Origin: Acidimicrobiaceae bacterium
GTDB taxonomy: Bacteria > Actinomycetota > Acidimicrobiia > Acidimicrobiales > Palsa-688
DNA length: 35,776 bases
Reading direction: 5' to 3'
NCBI GenBank assembly: GCA_003156595.1
Contig: PMHH01000083.1
Span: 11,482-47,257, forward strand
A model generated the notes under the pieces. It was not told where the DNA came from, did no database searches, and saw only the letters and a program-made list of their open reading frames with translations. Both the position numbers and the translations under genes were made by a program. This document shows, in pieces, positions 29,248 through 35,776 of the stretch; the stretch's first letter is position 1, and the number at the start of each line of letters is the position of its first letter.

Positions 29248-30350
29248 CGACCAAGACAAAGATCTGGGTGCCGCGGGCACCGCGACCGCCGGCGACGCGG
29301 ACCCCGCCAATGTCGCCGCCCCGCGGCGGCGAACCCGCCTCGGATGAAGCCGCCGGCGGGCCGCGACGGGGTGCGCTGCACTCGGCGCGCCAACGGCCCA
29401 GGATCGATCCCCGTTTCGCCAGACGTTGGATCCAGGTGCGCCGGGAACAGGGGCTGCACCGGCTGCGGATCCTGCTCGTCGCCCTCACGCTGGTCGCGTT
29501 GATCGCCCTGGTCATCGGTTCGCTGTACTCGCCGCTGTTCGAGGTCCGCCACGTCCGGATCTTCGTAAATGGCTCGACGTCAGCCGTCGGTTCGAGGCCA
29601 GAGGCCAGTTCACTGTCTGACTCCGAGGTGTTGACAGTGACCGGGCTTTCCCACCGCCGACCCCTCATCGAAGTCGACGCACCTGCCATGGCCGCCCGTC
29701 TCGACGCCATCGCTGACCTCGGCGGCGCCCGGGTGAGCCGATCCTGGCCGACAACCGTCCGGGTCCAGGTGACCGTTCGGATTCCAGTAGCACTGGTCGC
29801 TCGTACCCCGGCGGCTGCCACGGGAGCGGGCTGGGCGACTGTCGACGCCACTGGGCGGATCCTGGCCTTTGTCAGTTCCCCCGTCGCCGGTCTCCCGGTA
29901 ATCCAAGGGGCGGGCCCCGTGCCCGTTCCCGGTCAATGGCTCGAGGGGTCGGCGGGCCCGGACGTCGCCCCGCCATTACCAGCCGGCCCGTCGCTCGCCG
30001 ATCTCAACGCCGCGGCCGACACCTCGGCGGTGCCGGCGGGACCGGCCGCCGCTCTCGCCCTCCTGGTCGCCTTACCGGCGTCGGTGCGCTCCGAGGTCCT
30101 GAGTGTCAGCGTCGAATCGGGGGGCCAGCTTTCGATGGCTGTCCTGCCCGCCGACATCGCTAGCGGATCCATCCCGGTCATCCTCGGCGACGGCTCAGAG
30201 CTGGCGCAGAAGCTGACTGCACTGGTGACCTTGCTCACCCAGGCCGACGTGTCGGGAGTCACCGCGATCGACCTTACCGTTCCGGACCGACCTGCAGCCT
30301 TGACGACGCGCCAAAGCCCGGGTACTCTCTCAACCCAACCCGGAGGTTGA
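29244..30350 (+). CDS. ftsQ: Cell division protein FtsQ
   Basis: FtsQ is the bitopic scaffold that links early and late divisome proteins. The 368-aa protein has a Pro/Arg-rich cytoplasmic region (about 75 residues), one membrane segment (ILLVALTLVALIALVIGSLY) and a POTRA domain from SPLFEVRHVRIFVNG to about SRSWPTTVRVQVTVRIPVALV. A beta domain ends near VTAIDLTVPDRPAAL. The WPTTVRVxVxER-like strand is typical, though the usual Glu-Arg reads Val-Arg. ATG 29244 overlaps murB by four bases. A TTGACA overlaps its stop codon. Confidence 0.93.
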   Translation: MTTKTKIWVPRAPRPPATRTPPMSPPRGGEPASDEAAGGPRRGALHSARQRPRIDPRFARRWIQVRREQGLHRLRILLVALTLVALIALVIGSLYSPLFEVRHVRIFVNGSTSAVGSRPEASSLSDSEVLTVTGLSHRRPLIEVDAPAMAARLDAIADLGGARVSRSWPTTVRVQVTVRIPVALVARTPAAATGAGWATVDATGRILAFVSSPVAGLPVIQGAGPVPVPGQWLEGSAGPDVAPPLPAGPSLADLNAAADTSAVPAGPAAALALLVALPASVRSEVLSVSVESGGQLSMAVLPADIASGSIPVILGDGSELAQKLTALVTLLTQADVSGVTAIDLTVPDRPAALTTRQSPGTLSTQPGG

Positions 30351-30379
30351 CATAACTCTCTACCTGAAGTCAAGAGTTT
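30347..30379 (+). terminator. TTGACA and weak stem-loop just after ftsQ
   Basis: AACTCT (30354-30359) pairs with AGAGTT (30373-30378), followed by TGTTTG. This could be a weak terminator or attenuator between ftsQ and ftsZ. The preceding TTGACA (30347-30352) has no convincing -10 at the right distance. Confidence 0.3.
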
Positions 30380-30490
30380 GTTTGACCGAGGTTCCTCCAG
30401 GATCCGCGGTTTCGGCCTTCCGGCGTGGCACGCTCTGCTCAGTTACACCCCGCCACCTCAGCTACTGCCCAACTCACTTTCATCACTCGT

Positions 30491-30520
30491 TTGCCGAAAA
30501 GATCGTCAGTTACCTATAAC
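30491..30520 (+). promoter_or_regulatory. ftsZ promoter
   Basis: TTGCCG (30491-30496), an 18-base spacer and TATAAC (30515-30520) lie 46 bases before the ftsZ start, within the 215-bp gap after ftsQ. ftsZ usually has its own promoters in actinobacteria. The leader also holds a GGCCG-rich inverted repeat. Confidence 0.55.
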
Positions 30521-30565
30521 CAGCCGGCCGCAGGCCGATCTGGTGTTGTGCCCGGGAGGGTTCAC

Positions 30566-31648
30566 ATGGCCGGTGCCGCCCAGAACTACATCGCCGTCAT
30601 CAAGGTCGTCGGTATCGGCGGGGGTGGGGTCAATGCGGTCAACCGCATGATCGACGCCGGCCTCAAGGGGGTCGAGTTCATCGCCATCAACACCGACGCC
30701 CAGGCCCTGCTCATGAGCGACGCGGACGTCAAGCTCGACATCGGACGCCAGTTGACTCGGGGGCTCGGAGCCGGGAGCGATCCGGAGGTGGGGCGGGCCG
30801 CAGCAGAGGAGCACCGGGAGGAGATCGAGGAGGTCCTCAAAGGCGCGGACATGGTGTTCATCACGGCCGGGAAAGGCGGCGGAACGGGCACGGGCGGGGC
30901 GCCCGTCGTCGCCGAGATCGCCAAGTCGCTCGGTGCGTTGACGATCGGCGTTGTCACCCGGCCGTTCGGGTTCGAGGGCCGTCGTCGCTCCGTGCAGGCA
31001 GAGGCCGGGATCCAACGCCTCAAGGAGAAGGTCGACACCCTCATCGTCATCCCCAACGACCGCCTCCTCACCGTCTCCAATGACAAGACGTCGATGGTCA
31101 ACGCCTTCAAGATGGCTGACGAGGTCCTCCTCCAGGGTGTGCAGGGCATCACCGACCTCATCACCACGCCTGGACTCATCAACACCGACTTCGCCGACGT
31201 CAAGATGATCATGAACAACGCCGGCACCGCGATCATGGGTATCGGCACAGCAGCAGGCGATAATCGGGCCGTGACTGCGGCCAAGTTGGCCATCACCTCG
31301 CCGCTGTTGGAGGCCTCGATCGAAGGCGCCAGAGGCATCCTTCTCAACATCGCCGGCGGCAGCGACCTCGGGTTGTTCGAGGTCAACGAGGCGGCGGAGA
31401 TCATCCACGGCGTAGCCCATCCCGACGCCAACATCATCTTCGGTCAGGTGATCGACGACTCGATGGGGGACGAGGTGCGTGTCACGGTGATAGCGGCCGG
31501 TTTCGAGCGATGGGATGATCAGCAGCCCGCACGGGAACGGTCGACGGCGACGGGAATCGGCCTGCTCGAAACCGAGCGCGAGTTGCGTGAGGAAGAGGAT
31601 CCCGCGCTGGTCGGCGACGAGTTCGACGTTCCGGATTTCTTGAAGTAG
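30566..31648 (+). CDS. ftsZ: Cell division protein FtsZ
   Basis: FtsZ is the tubulin-like GTPase that forms the division ring. The 360-aa protein has [24 protein letters not shown], the GTP-binding signature [22 protein letters not shown], NKxD-equivalent loops in VIPNDRLL, and the T7 loop [11 protein letters not shown] with its catalytic Asp. A short variable linker ends in the conserved tail [10 protein letters not shown], which binds SepF in actinobacteria. The track start at 30425 adds 47 unlikely residues. ATG 30566 follows GGGAGG. No ftsA precedes it, as is normal for actinobacteria, where SepF tethers the ring. Confidence 0.98.
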   Translation: MAGAAQNYIAVIKVVGIGGGGVNAVNRMIDAGLKGVEFIAINTDAQALLMSDADVKLDIGRQLTRGLGAGSDPEVGRAAAEEHREEIEEVLKGADMVFITAGKGGGTGTGGAPVVAEIAKSLGALTIGVVTRPFGFEGRRRSVQAEAGIQRLKEKVDTLIVIPNDRLLTVSNDKTSMVNAFKMADEVLLQGVQGITDLITTPGLINTDFADVKMIMNNAGTAIMGIGTAAGDNRAVTAAKLAITSPLLEASIEGARGILLNIAGGSDLGLFEVNEAAEIIHGVAHPDANIIFGQVIDDSMGDEVRVTVIAAGFERWDDQQPARERSTATGIGLLETERELREEEDPALVGDEFDVPDFLK

Positions 31649-31650
31649 TG

Positions 31651-32334
31651 ATGACCGCCCGGGTCAGTGTACGCCCGGCCGACTGGGAACTAGCCGGCCG
31701 GATCCGGGTGCGTAGCACCGGGTGTGCGCAGGGCGACCTCGGAGGCGGTGGGCCGGCGGTCGACAGCCGGCGGCGGGCGGTGGTCGACCTCCCGTGGACG
31801 GTGCTCAATCAGGTCCACGGCGCCCGGGTGGTGGTCGTAGAGGGCCCTGGTGGGGCGACCGGCGAAGCTGCCGACGCGGCCGTGGCCACCTCGAGTCGAA
31901 CTGCCTTGGCCGTTCTCACTGCCGATTGCGCTCCAGTCGCCCTGGCCAGTCCCGAAGGGGTGCTGGGCGCAGCGCACGCCGGCTGGAAGGGGCTGCGGGC
32001 CGGCGTGGTCGAGGCCACCGTGACGACGATGCGGCGGCTGGGCGCGACTCGCGTGGAGGCGGTGCTCGGCCCCTGCATCCATCCGTGCTGCTACGCCTTC
32101 GGAGCCGAGGAACTCGGCCGGGTGGAATCCCGGCTGGGCGCGCCGGTCCGGTCCTTTGACCGTCACGGTGACCCGGCCCTCGACCTGCCCGCAGGTGTCC
32201 GCGCCGCGCTGCACGCGTCGGGTGCCGTCCTGGTCGGCGATGCGGGAACCTGTACCGGTTGCTCCGAGAGCTTCTGGTCGTGGCGGGGATCAGGTGCCGA
32301 TCGCCGGCAGGCGACAGTGGTATGGCGACCATGA
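31651..32334 (+). CDS. pgeF: Laccase-domain protein PgeF (YfiH/YlmD family)
   Basis: This 227-aa protein belongs to the multicopper-polyphenol-oxidase-like family, which includes the peptidoglycan editing factor PgeF and the purine nucleoside-active LACC1 relatives. Metal-site motifs are present: LNQVHGARVVVVEG, LTADCAPVALAS, AAHAGWKGLRAGVVEATV and LGPCIHPCCYAFG. In E. coli PgeF keeps L-serine out of the first stem-peptide position, a role that fits this location. ATG 31651 follows the ftsZ stop directly; GTG 31648 overlaps it by one base. It overlaps yggS, a pairing conserved behind ftsZ. Confidence 0.92.
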   Translation: MTARVSVRPADWELAGRIRVRSTGCAQGDLGGGGPAVDSRRRAVVDLPWTVLNQVHGARVVVVEGPGGATGEAADAAVATSSRTALAVLTADCAPVALASPEGVLGAAHAGWKGLRAGVVEATVTTMRRLGATRVEAVLGPCIHPCCYAFGAEELGRVESRLGAPVRSFDRHGDPALDLPAGVRAALHASGAVLVGDAGTCTGCSESFWSWRGSGADRRQATVVWRP

Positions 32335-33002
32335 CCCAAGGGACTGCCGAGACGGTCGCCTCGCGCCTCGCCGGTGTCAGGGACCGGGTGGAGGGCGCGG
32401 GCCGGGACCCCGACACCGTTCGCATCGTGGCCGTGACCAAGGGTTGGGGACCTGACACCGTCAGCGCCGCACTCGCCGCCGGGTTGTCCGACGTGGGTGA
32501 GAACTACGCCCAGGAATTGCTGGCCAAGGCCGGCGCCGCACCCAGCCCGATCCGGTGGCACTTCCTCGGGCCGGTCCAGCGCAACAAGGTGAGCCGGTTG
32601 GCCCCGCTGGTACGGACCTGGCACGGCGTCGACCGTCCGGTCGCGGCCGACGCGGTCGCCGTCGCCAGTCCCGGGGTGGAGGTACTCGTACAGGTCAACG
32701 TCACTGGCGACGAGGGCCGCCCGGGATGCCGCCCGGAAGAGGTCGATGCTCTAGTTCAGCATTGCCGGAGCCGGCCGGTAGCGCTGACTGGGCTCATGAC
32801 GGTCGGTCCGGCCGGCGACCTCGGGCGGACTCGCGAGTGTTTCCGATGGCTGGCCCGGCAAGCCCGGGAGCTCGGCCTGCGCGAGCTGTCAATGGGCATG
32901 AGTGATGACTTCGAGGTGGCCGTGGAAGAGGGCGCCACCACCCTTCGGTTGGGACGGGTGCTGTTCGGTCCCCGACCGAGGGTTCGGACCGTGCAACGAT
33001 AG
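32322..33002 (+). CDS. yggS: YggS-family PLP homeostasis protein
   Basis: The 226-aa single-domain PLP-binding protein (YggS/PROSC/YlmE) helps control free pyridoxal phosphate and amino acid pools. The PLP lysine lies in VRIVAVTKGWGPD. GLSDVGENYAQELLAK, RWHFLGPVQRNKV, VEVLVQVNVTGDEGRPGCRPEEV, LTGLMTVGP and ELSMGMSDDFEVAVEEGATTLRLGRVLFGPR are all family signatures. It overlaps pgeF. Both ATG 32322 and ATG 32331 (ATGA overlap) are possible starts. Its position before sepF is conserved in Gram-positive dcw clusters. Confidence 0.95.
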   Translation: MATMTQGTAETVASRLAGVRDRVEGAGRDPDTVRIVAVTKGWGPDTVSAALAAGLSDVGENYAQELLAKAGAAPSPIRWHFLGPVQRNKVSRLAPLVRTWHGVDRPVAADAVAVASPGVEVLVQVNVTGDEGRPGCRPEEVDALVQHCRSRPVALTGLMTVGPAGDLGRTRECFRWLARQARELGLRELSMGMSDDFEVAVEEGATTLRLGRVLFGPRPRVRTVQR

Positions 33003-33025
33003 GCTTCGGGTACTGGGAGGCTTCG

Positions 33026-33544
33026 ATGGCATCAGGGATCGTCCGCAAGGCAATGGTGTACCTGGGGCTCACCGACGACGAGTACGAGGACTACGAGGTT
33101 TACGACGACGGGAGTTCCGGCGCGCCACGCCGGCACGCGGAGCCCGTAGAGCCCGCGGCGGCGACCGTGTCGGCCGTCCGTCCTATGGCCCGGGAAGTTG
33201 CCGACGCGTCCAACGGGATCACAGTGACGCCCCGCCCGGCTGTCGTGCGGCCGATCACCCCGATGCAAAGTGCCAAGGTTCATGTGGTGGCTCCGGCGAA
33301 GTTCGCTGATGCTCAAGAGATTGGCGACCGGTTCAAGAATGGTCAGCCGGTCATCGTCAACCTGCAGTCGAACGACCGGGAGTTGTCGAGGCGGATGATC
33401 GACTTTTGCAGCGGCGTTACCTATGCCCTGGCGGGCAGCATGGACAAGGTCGCCGACCAGGTCTTCCTGCTCACCCCGTCCAACGTGGAGGTTTCCGCGG
33501 AGGAAAAGCGGCGCTTGCAAGAGCGCGGCCTGTACCGGTCCTGA
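33026..33544 (+). CDS. sepF: Cell division protein SepF
   Basis: SepF anchors FtsZ to the membrane and substitutes for FtsA. The 172-aa protein has an N-terminal amphipathic membrane helix (MASGIVRKAMVYLGL), an acidic stretch (DDEYEDYEVYDD), a variable linker and the C-terminal SepF domain from about residue 90. That domain includes FADAQEIGDRFKNGQPVIVNLQSNDRELSRRMIDFCSGVTYALAGSMDKVADQVFLLTPSNVEV. A GGGAGG site sits before ATG 33026. The FtsZ tail in this window has the matching binding motif. Confidence 0.97.
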   Translation: MASGIVRKAMVYLGLTDDEYEDYEVYDDGSSGAPRRHAEPVEPAAATVSAVRPMAREVADASNGITVTPRPAVVRPITPMQSAKVHVVAPAKFADAQEIGDRFKNGQPVIVNLQSNDRELSRRMIDFCSGVTYALAGSMDKVADQVFLLTPSNVEVSAEEKRRLQERGLYRS

Positions 33545-33555
33545 AACGCCGTTCC

Positions 33556-33831
33556 GTGGGCAACCTCCTCAACTTCAATGGACACTATCTCTACGACCTC
33601 GGTCAGATCTACGTTCTGATTCTGTTCCTGCGGGCCGTGCTGAGCTGGTTCCCGTACCGGTCCGACTCGCCGCTCAACGGGGTCCGGCAGGTGATCTTCA
33701 CCCTGACCGAGCCCGTGCTCGCTCCCTTCCGCCGGATCGTCCCTCCCGTCGGCATGATCGACCTGTCATTCCTGGTGGCGTTCATCGTGGTCGAGATCAT
33801 CGTCAGCCAGGTGCTCTCTCGCCTGCCCTGA
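33556..33831 (+). CDS. YggT family membrane protein
   Basis: The 91-aa protein has two membrane segments (LYDLGQIYVLILFLRAVLSWF and LSFLVAFIVVEIIVSQVL). The YggT signature includes RAVLSWFPYRSDSPLNGVRQVIFTLTEPVLAPFRRIVPPVGMIDLS, with the TEPxLxPxRRxxPPxGxxD core. Function is poorly known; it sits between sepF and divIVA in many Gram-positive genomes and has been linked to osmotic stress tolerance. The start is uncertain. GTG 33556 gives the family's normal length. A small AGCCC/GGGCT hairpin (33834-33851) follows the stop. Confidence 0.92.
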   Translation: MGNLLNFNGHYLYDLGQIYVLILFLRAVLSWFPYRSDSPLNGVRQVIFTLTEPVLAPFRRIVPPVGMIDLSFLVAFIVVEIIVSQVLSRLP

Positions 33832-33878
33832 GGAGCCCTGAGATTCGGGCTGTCACCGCCGCCGCCTCGGCCCCGAAC

Positions 33879-33891
33879 TAACATGCACGGC
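33879..33891 (+). promoter_or_regulatory. -10 element for leaderless divIVA
   Basis: TAACAT (33879-33884) plus seven bases leads directly to ATG 33892. This argues for the second ATG as the real start, since the first (33883) lies inside the -10. Confidence 0.5.
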
Positions 33892-34743
33892 ATGGACGTC
33901 TCTCCCAAGACGCTGCGTGAAGTCGAGTTCCGCGAGAAGATGCGCGGCTACCACCCCGAGGACGTCGACCACTTCCTCGAAGAGGTGGCGGCCGGCTTGG
34001 AGATGCTGCAGGAGCGGCTGCGCCAAGCCGTCGAGCGAGCCCAGCGAGCCGAAGCCGCGGCTAGCGACGCCAGCGGTAGCGACGAGACCCTGCGCAAGAC
34101 GCTCGTTTTGGCGCAGCGCACCGCCGATCTGGCCGTCCAGGAGGCACGAGAGCAGGCGGCCCGGATATTGGCTGGTGCGGAGCAGCAGGCCCAAGCCATC
34201 CTCGCCGAGGCCGACGAGCGAGGCCGTCGCACCCTCGAAGACGCCATCGCCGAATGCCGGGCGGAGTTGTCGAGGCTCGAGTCCTCCCGAGCCCAGTCAC
34301 AGCAGGACGTCGACACGCTCACCCGTTGGCTGGAAGAGCACAAGGCCCACCTCCAGGAAGCCCTGTCCGACGCCATGGCCGCAGTGGAGCGGGCGGGCGT
34401 CCTATGGCCCACCCCGTCAACCCGGCCGGCCGACGTTCCTGGTATGCCGAACCCGCCCCGCTCCTCGCCGAACCTGGCGCCACCGCCGCCGGAACCCGAG
34501 GTTACGGGTCCCGATACCGCCATGTGGAGTCCATCCGAGGAGGACCGCTTCGTAGCGGCCGAAGCTCCGAGCGCCTTCTCGACCTCGTCACCGTCAGGAG
34601 GCTCGCCGAGATTGGACGCGTCGCTGCCCGCCAGTGAGCTACACGACGGACCCGATGACCGAGCCCTTGACGACTTCTTCGACGACAACGACGACCTCGC
34701 CGAAGACCGCCGGTTCGGTGGCCGACTCCGCCGCCGGCGCTAG
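33892..34743 (+). CDS. divIVA: DivIVA (Wag31-like) polar growth and septum protein
   Basis: DivIVA binds curved membrane at poles and septa; in actinobacteria it often directs apical growth. The 283-aa protein begins MDVSPKTLREVEFREKMRGYHPEDVDHFLEEVA, the conserved lipid-binding domain. A long coiled coil (about residues 30-165) is rich in Ala, Glu and Arg (QERLRQAVERAQRAEAAA, QEAREQAARILAGAEQQAQAILAEADERGRRTLEDA). A Pro-rich linker, an acidic stretch (DDFFDDNDDLAEDRR) and a basic end RLRRRR follow. The second ATG is preferred, seven bases after TAACAT. It closes the dcw cluster. Confidence 0.95.
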   Translation: MDVSPKTLREVEFREKMRGYHPEDVDHFLEEVAAGLEMLQERLRQAVERAQRAEAAASDASGSDETLRKTLVLAQRTADLAVQEAREQAARILAGAEQQAQAILAEADERGRRTLEDAIAECRAELSRLESSRAQSQQDVDTLTRWLEEHKAHLQEALSDAMAAVERAGVLWPTPSTRPADVPGMPNPPRSSPNLAPPPPEPEVTGPDTAMWSPSEEDRFVAAEAPSAFSTSSPSGGSPRLDASLPASELHDGPDDRALDDFFDDNDDLAEDRRFGGRLRRRR

Positions 34744-34878
34744 CTCGCCGCGGCTACGCACATTTGGCTCAGTGGCGGAACAGTGATGATGGATTTGACC
34801 GGTCTTACCGATCATGGAGCACAGGCTCGTTGACCACTAGGGTCGTGCGATCCTGGCTCCCGTAGGGAAGGTGATGTT
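34744..34878 (+). promoter_or_regulatory. Intergenic region with candidate promoter for the last gene
   Basis: The 135 bases after divIVA contain TAGGGT (34838-34843) as a possible -10, TTGACC stretches at about 34794 and 34830, and GGAAGG ahead of the next start codon. No stable terminator stem and no gene are seen. Confidence 0.35.
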
Positions 34879-35776
34879 GTGCTTCTGCTTGTGACCGTTC
34901 TGCTCGTGCTGGCCGGTCTGGTCTTGCTCATTATCGGGTTCTTCCAGGACAATCTGACTCTCATCTGGCTGTCGATAGCCTGCGCCGCCGTCGCCGGCGT
35001 GGCGCTTGTCGTCTTCAGCCGGCTCAGTCGCCGGCGTAGCCTGCGGGTCGGGTCCGACCAGCATCACGGCCCCGTCCGGGCGCGTGACGTAGGGCCCCTG
35101 GGTGCTCCGGCCGAACCGATGCAACCGCAGCCCACCCAAAGGGTGCTGCTGGGCAGCGGTATCCGATCTGTCAGCGCCGACACCGACGGTGACGGGGCTG
35201 ACGTCGAGACTGTCAGGACGCCGGAACGCCGTGGTAGGGCCGGTACGCCGGACCGCCAGCCCGCCGTGGCCGCGTCCAGATCCTTCGGGCGGGGTGGCCG
35301 GGAAGGGTTCGTCGACGTAGCCGAACCGGATGAGCTCGACGACAGCGACCAGACCGTCGGCGAGGACAGCGAGGACGAGCTGGCCCCGGTGGCATCCGGT
35401 TCGGGCCGTTGGGCGCGGGGGGAAACCGACTCTGCTCTCGGCGCGGACGATTGGGGTGACGAGGTCATCTTTCCGATCGAGGACTACGACGACCTCCGGG
35501 TTGGCGAGATCCTTCCTCTGCTCCCGGAGCTCGAACCCGACGAGCTCGAGGAAGTGAGGGACCGCGAATCGGCCGGTAAGAACCGCAGCACGATCCTGAA
35601 TCGCATCGACGAGTTGTTCGGTCGCCAACCAGTCGAACCGTGGGGGGTGGCGCCGGCCGCTCCCGTTGCAACCGCTCCGTCGGCTGCGATCACCAGCAGC
35701 AGGCGGGCTCCCCGCTCGGAGAAGGCGGCCAAGGCGAAGCCGGGACCGGCCAAGCGCGGCGGGGCGGTGTCGAAGC
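34879..35776 (+). CDS. Two-TM protein with acidic linker, uncharacterised (3' end outside window)
   Basis: This open frame is absent from the ORF track because it runs off the right edge. It starts at GTG 34879 with GGAAGG upstream and encodes at least 299 residues. It opens with two membrane segments (MLLLVTVLLVLAGLVLLIIGFF and LIWLSIACAAVAGVALVVFS) and a basic stop-transfer RLSRRRS. A long charged, probably disordered region follows (about residues 50-190). A compact motif comes next: VIFPIEDYDDLRVGEILPLL / PELEPDELEEVRDRESAGKNRSTILNRIDELFG. I recall a similar YDxLxVxxIxxxLxxLxxxELxxVRxxE...R.xxLxxI module in other actinobacterial membrane-associated proteins, without known function. The tail is Ala/Lys-rich. 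Codon use matches the neighbours. Confidence 0.75.
   Translation, partial: MLLLVTVLLVLAGLVLLIIGFFQDNLTLIWLSIACAAVAGVALVVFSRLSRRRSLRVGSDQHHGPVRARDVGPLGAPAEPMQPQPTQRVLLGSGIRSVSADTDGDGADVETVRTPERRGRAGTPDRQPAVAASRSFGRGGREGFVDVAEPDELDDSDQTVGEDSEDELAPVASGSGRWARGETDSALGADDWGDEVIFPIEDYDDLRVGEILPLLPELEPDELEEVRDRESAGKNRSTILNRIDELFGRQPVEPWGVAPAAPVATAPSAAITSSRRAPRSEKAAKAKPGPAKRGGAVSK

Noticed and set aside
30425-30565. 47-residue N-terminal extension of FtsZ
   Set aside because: It overlaps the predicted promoter and has no similarity to FtsZ; GGGAGG precedes ATG 30566.
30351-30565. Missing ftsA as an anomaly
   Set aside because: Absence of ftsA is normal in actinobacteria, where SepF (present at 33026) tethers FtsZ.
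34766-34850. tRNA-like stretch (GGCTCAGTGGCGGAACAG resembling a D-arm)
   Set aside because: There is no matching acceptor stem, anticodon arm or T-arm (GGTTCRAnTCC).

Overview
The window is a GC-rich, densely packed bacterial chromosome segment. Its gene content points to an actinobacterium (Actinomycetota): lexA diverging from a LysM protein followed by nrdR, a DUF3040 protein and dinB close to the division cluster, sepF and divIVA with no ftsA, GTG and TTG starts, and several apparent leaderless promoters. It is probably outside the classical model genera. An Acidimicrobiia-like lineage is a guess from gene style, not a proven assignment.

Layout. (1) 1-1553: the 5' end of lexA (minus strand) diverges from a LysM membrane protein that resembles SOS-induced division inhibitors. 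Three LexA-type operators lie in the shared promoter region. A 3 x 36-bp tandem repeat and nrdR follow. (2) 1636-2667: a phosphofructokinase whose two diagnostic residues (Asp104, Lys124) predict use of pyrophosphate. After it come a terminator, a gene-poor stretch with a strong promoter and repeated TTGGTAGC-like motifs, and a decayed coding remnant. (3) 3134-7681: inositol-monophosphatase-family enzyme (minus), threonine aldolase, PIG-L/LmbE deacetylase, DNA polymerase IV and a DUF3040 membrane protein. (4) 7702-12313, minus strand: a coupled MoxR ATPase - DUF58 - transglutaminase-like membrane protein operon. (5) 12358-15916: ROK kinase, a 75-aa uncharacterised protein, HNH endonuclease, lipoate-ligase-like protein, a broken Asp-box/beta-propeller fragment and a methyltransferase. 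(6) 16205-34743: the division and cell-wall (dcw) cluster: mraZ, rsmH, ftsL, ftsI, murE, mraY, murD, ftsW, murG, murC, murB, ftsQ, ftsZ, pgeF, yggS, sepF, yggT, divIVA. (7) 34879-end: a partial two-TM protein.

The dcw genes work together. MurB-E make UDP-MurNAc peptides, with MurE probably adding meso-diaminopimelate. MraY and MurG make lipids I and II, FtsW/FtsI polymerise and cross-link at the septum, FtsQ/FtsL organise the divisome, FtsZ with SepF forms the ring, and DivIVA marks poles and septa. Ten consecutive junctions from rsmH to ftsQ overlap or nearly abut, so translation is probably coupled. murF, normally between murE and mraY, is absent: murE and mraY overlap by 4 bp. mraZ has a near-consensus promoter and a 10-bp-period repeat that looks like an MraZ autoregulatory box. 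rsmH has a structured 185-nt leader.

I found no CRISPR array, tRNA, rRNA, insertion sequence or clear horizontally acquired island. The most interesting material is regulatory (triple SOS operator, overlapping bidirectional -10 elements, leaderless starts, MraZ box, rsmH leader), together with the missing murF and the predicted PPi-dependent phosphofructokinase.
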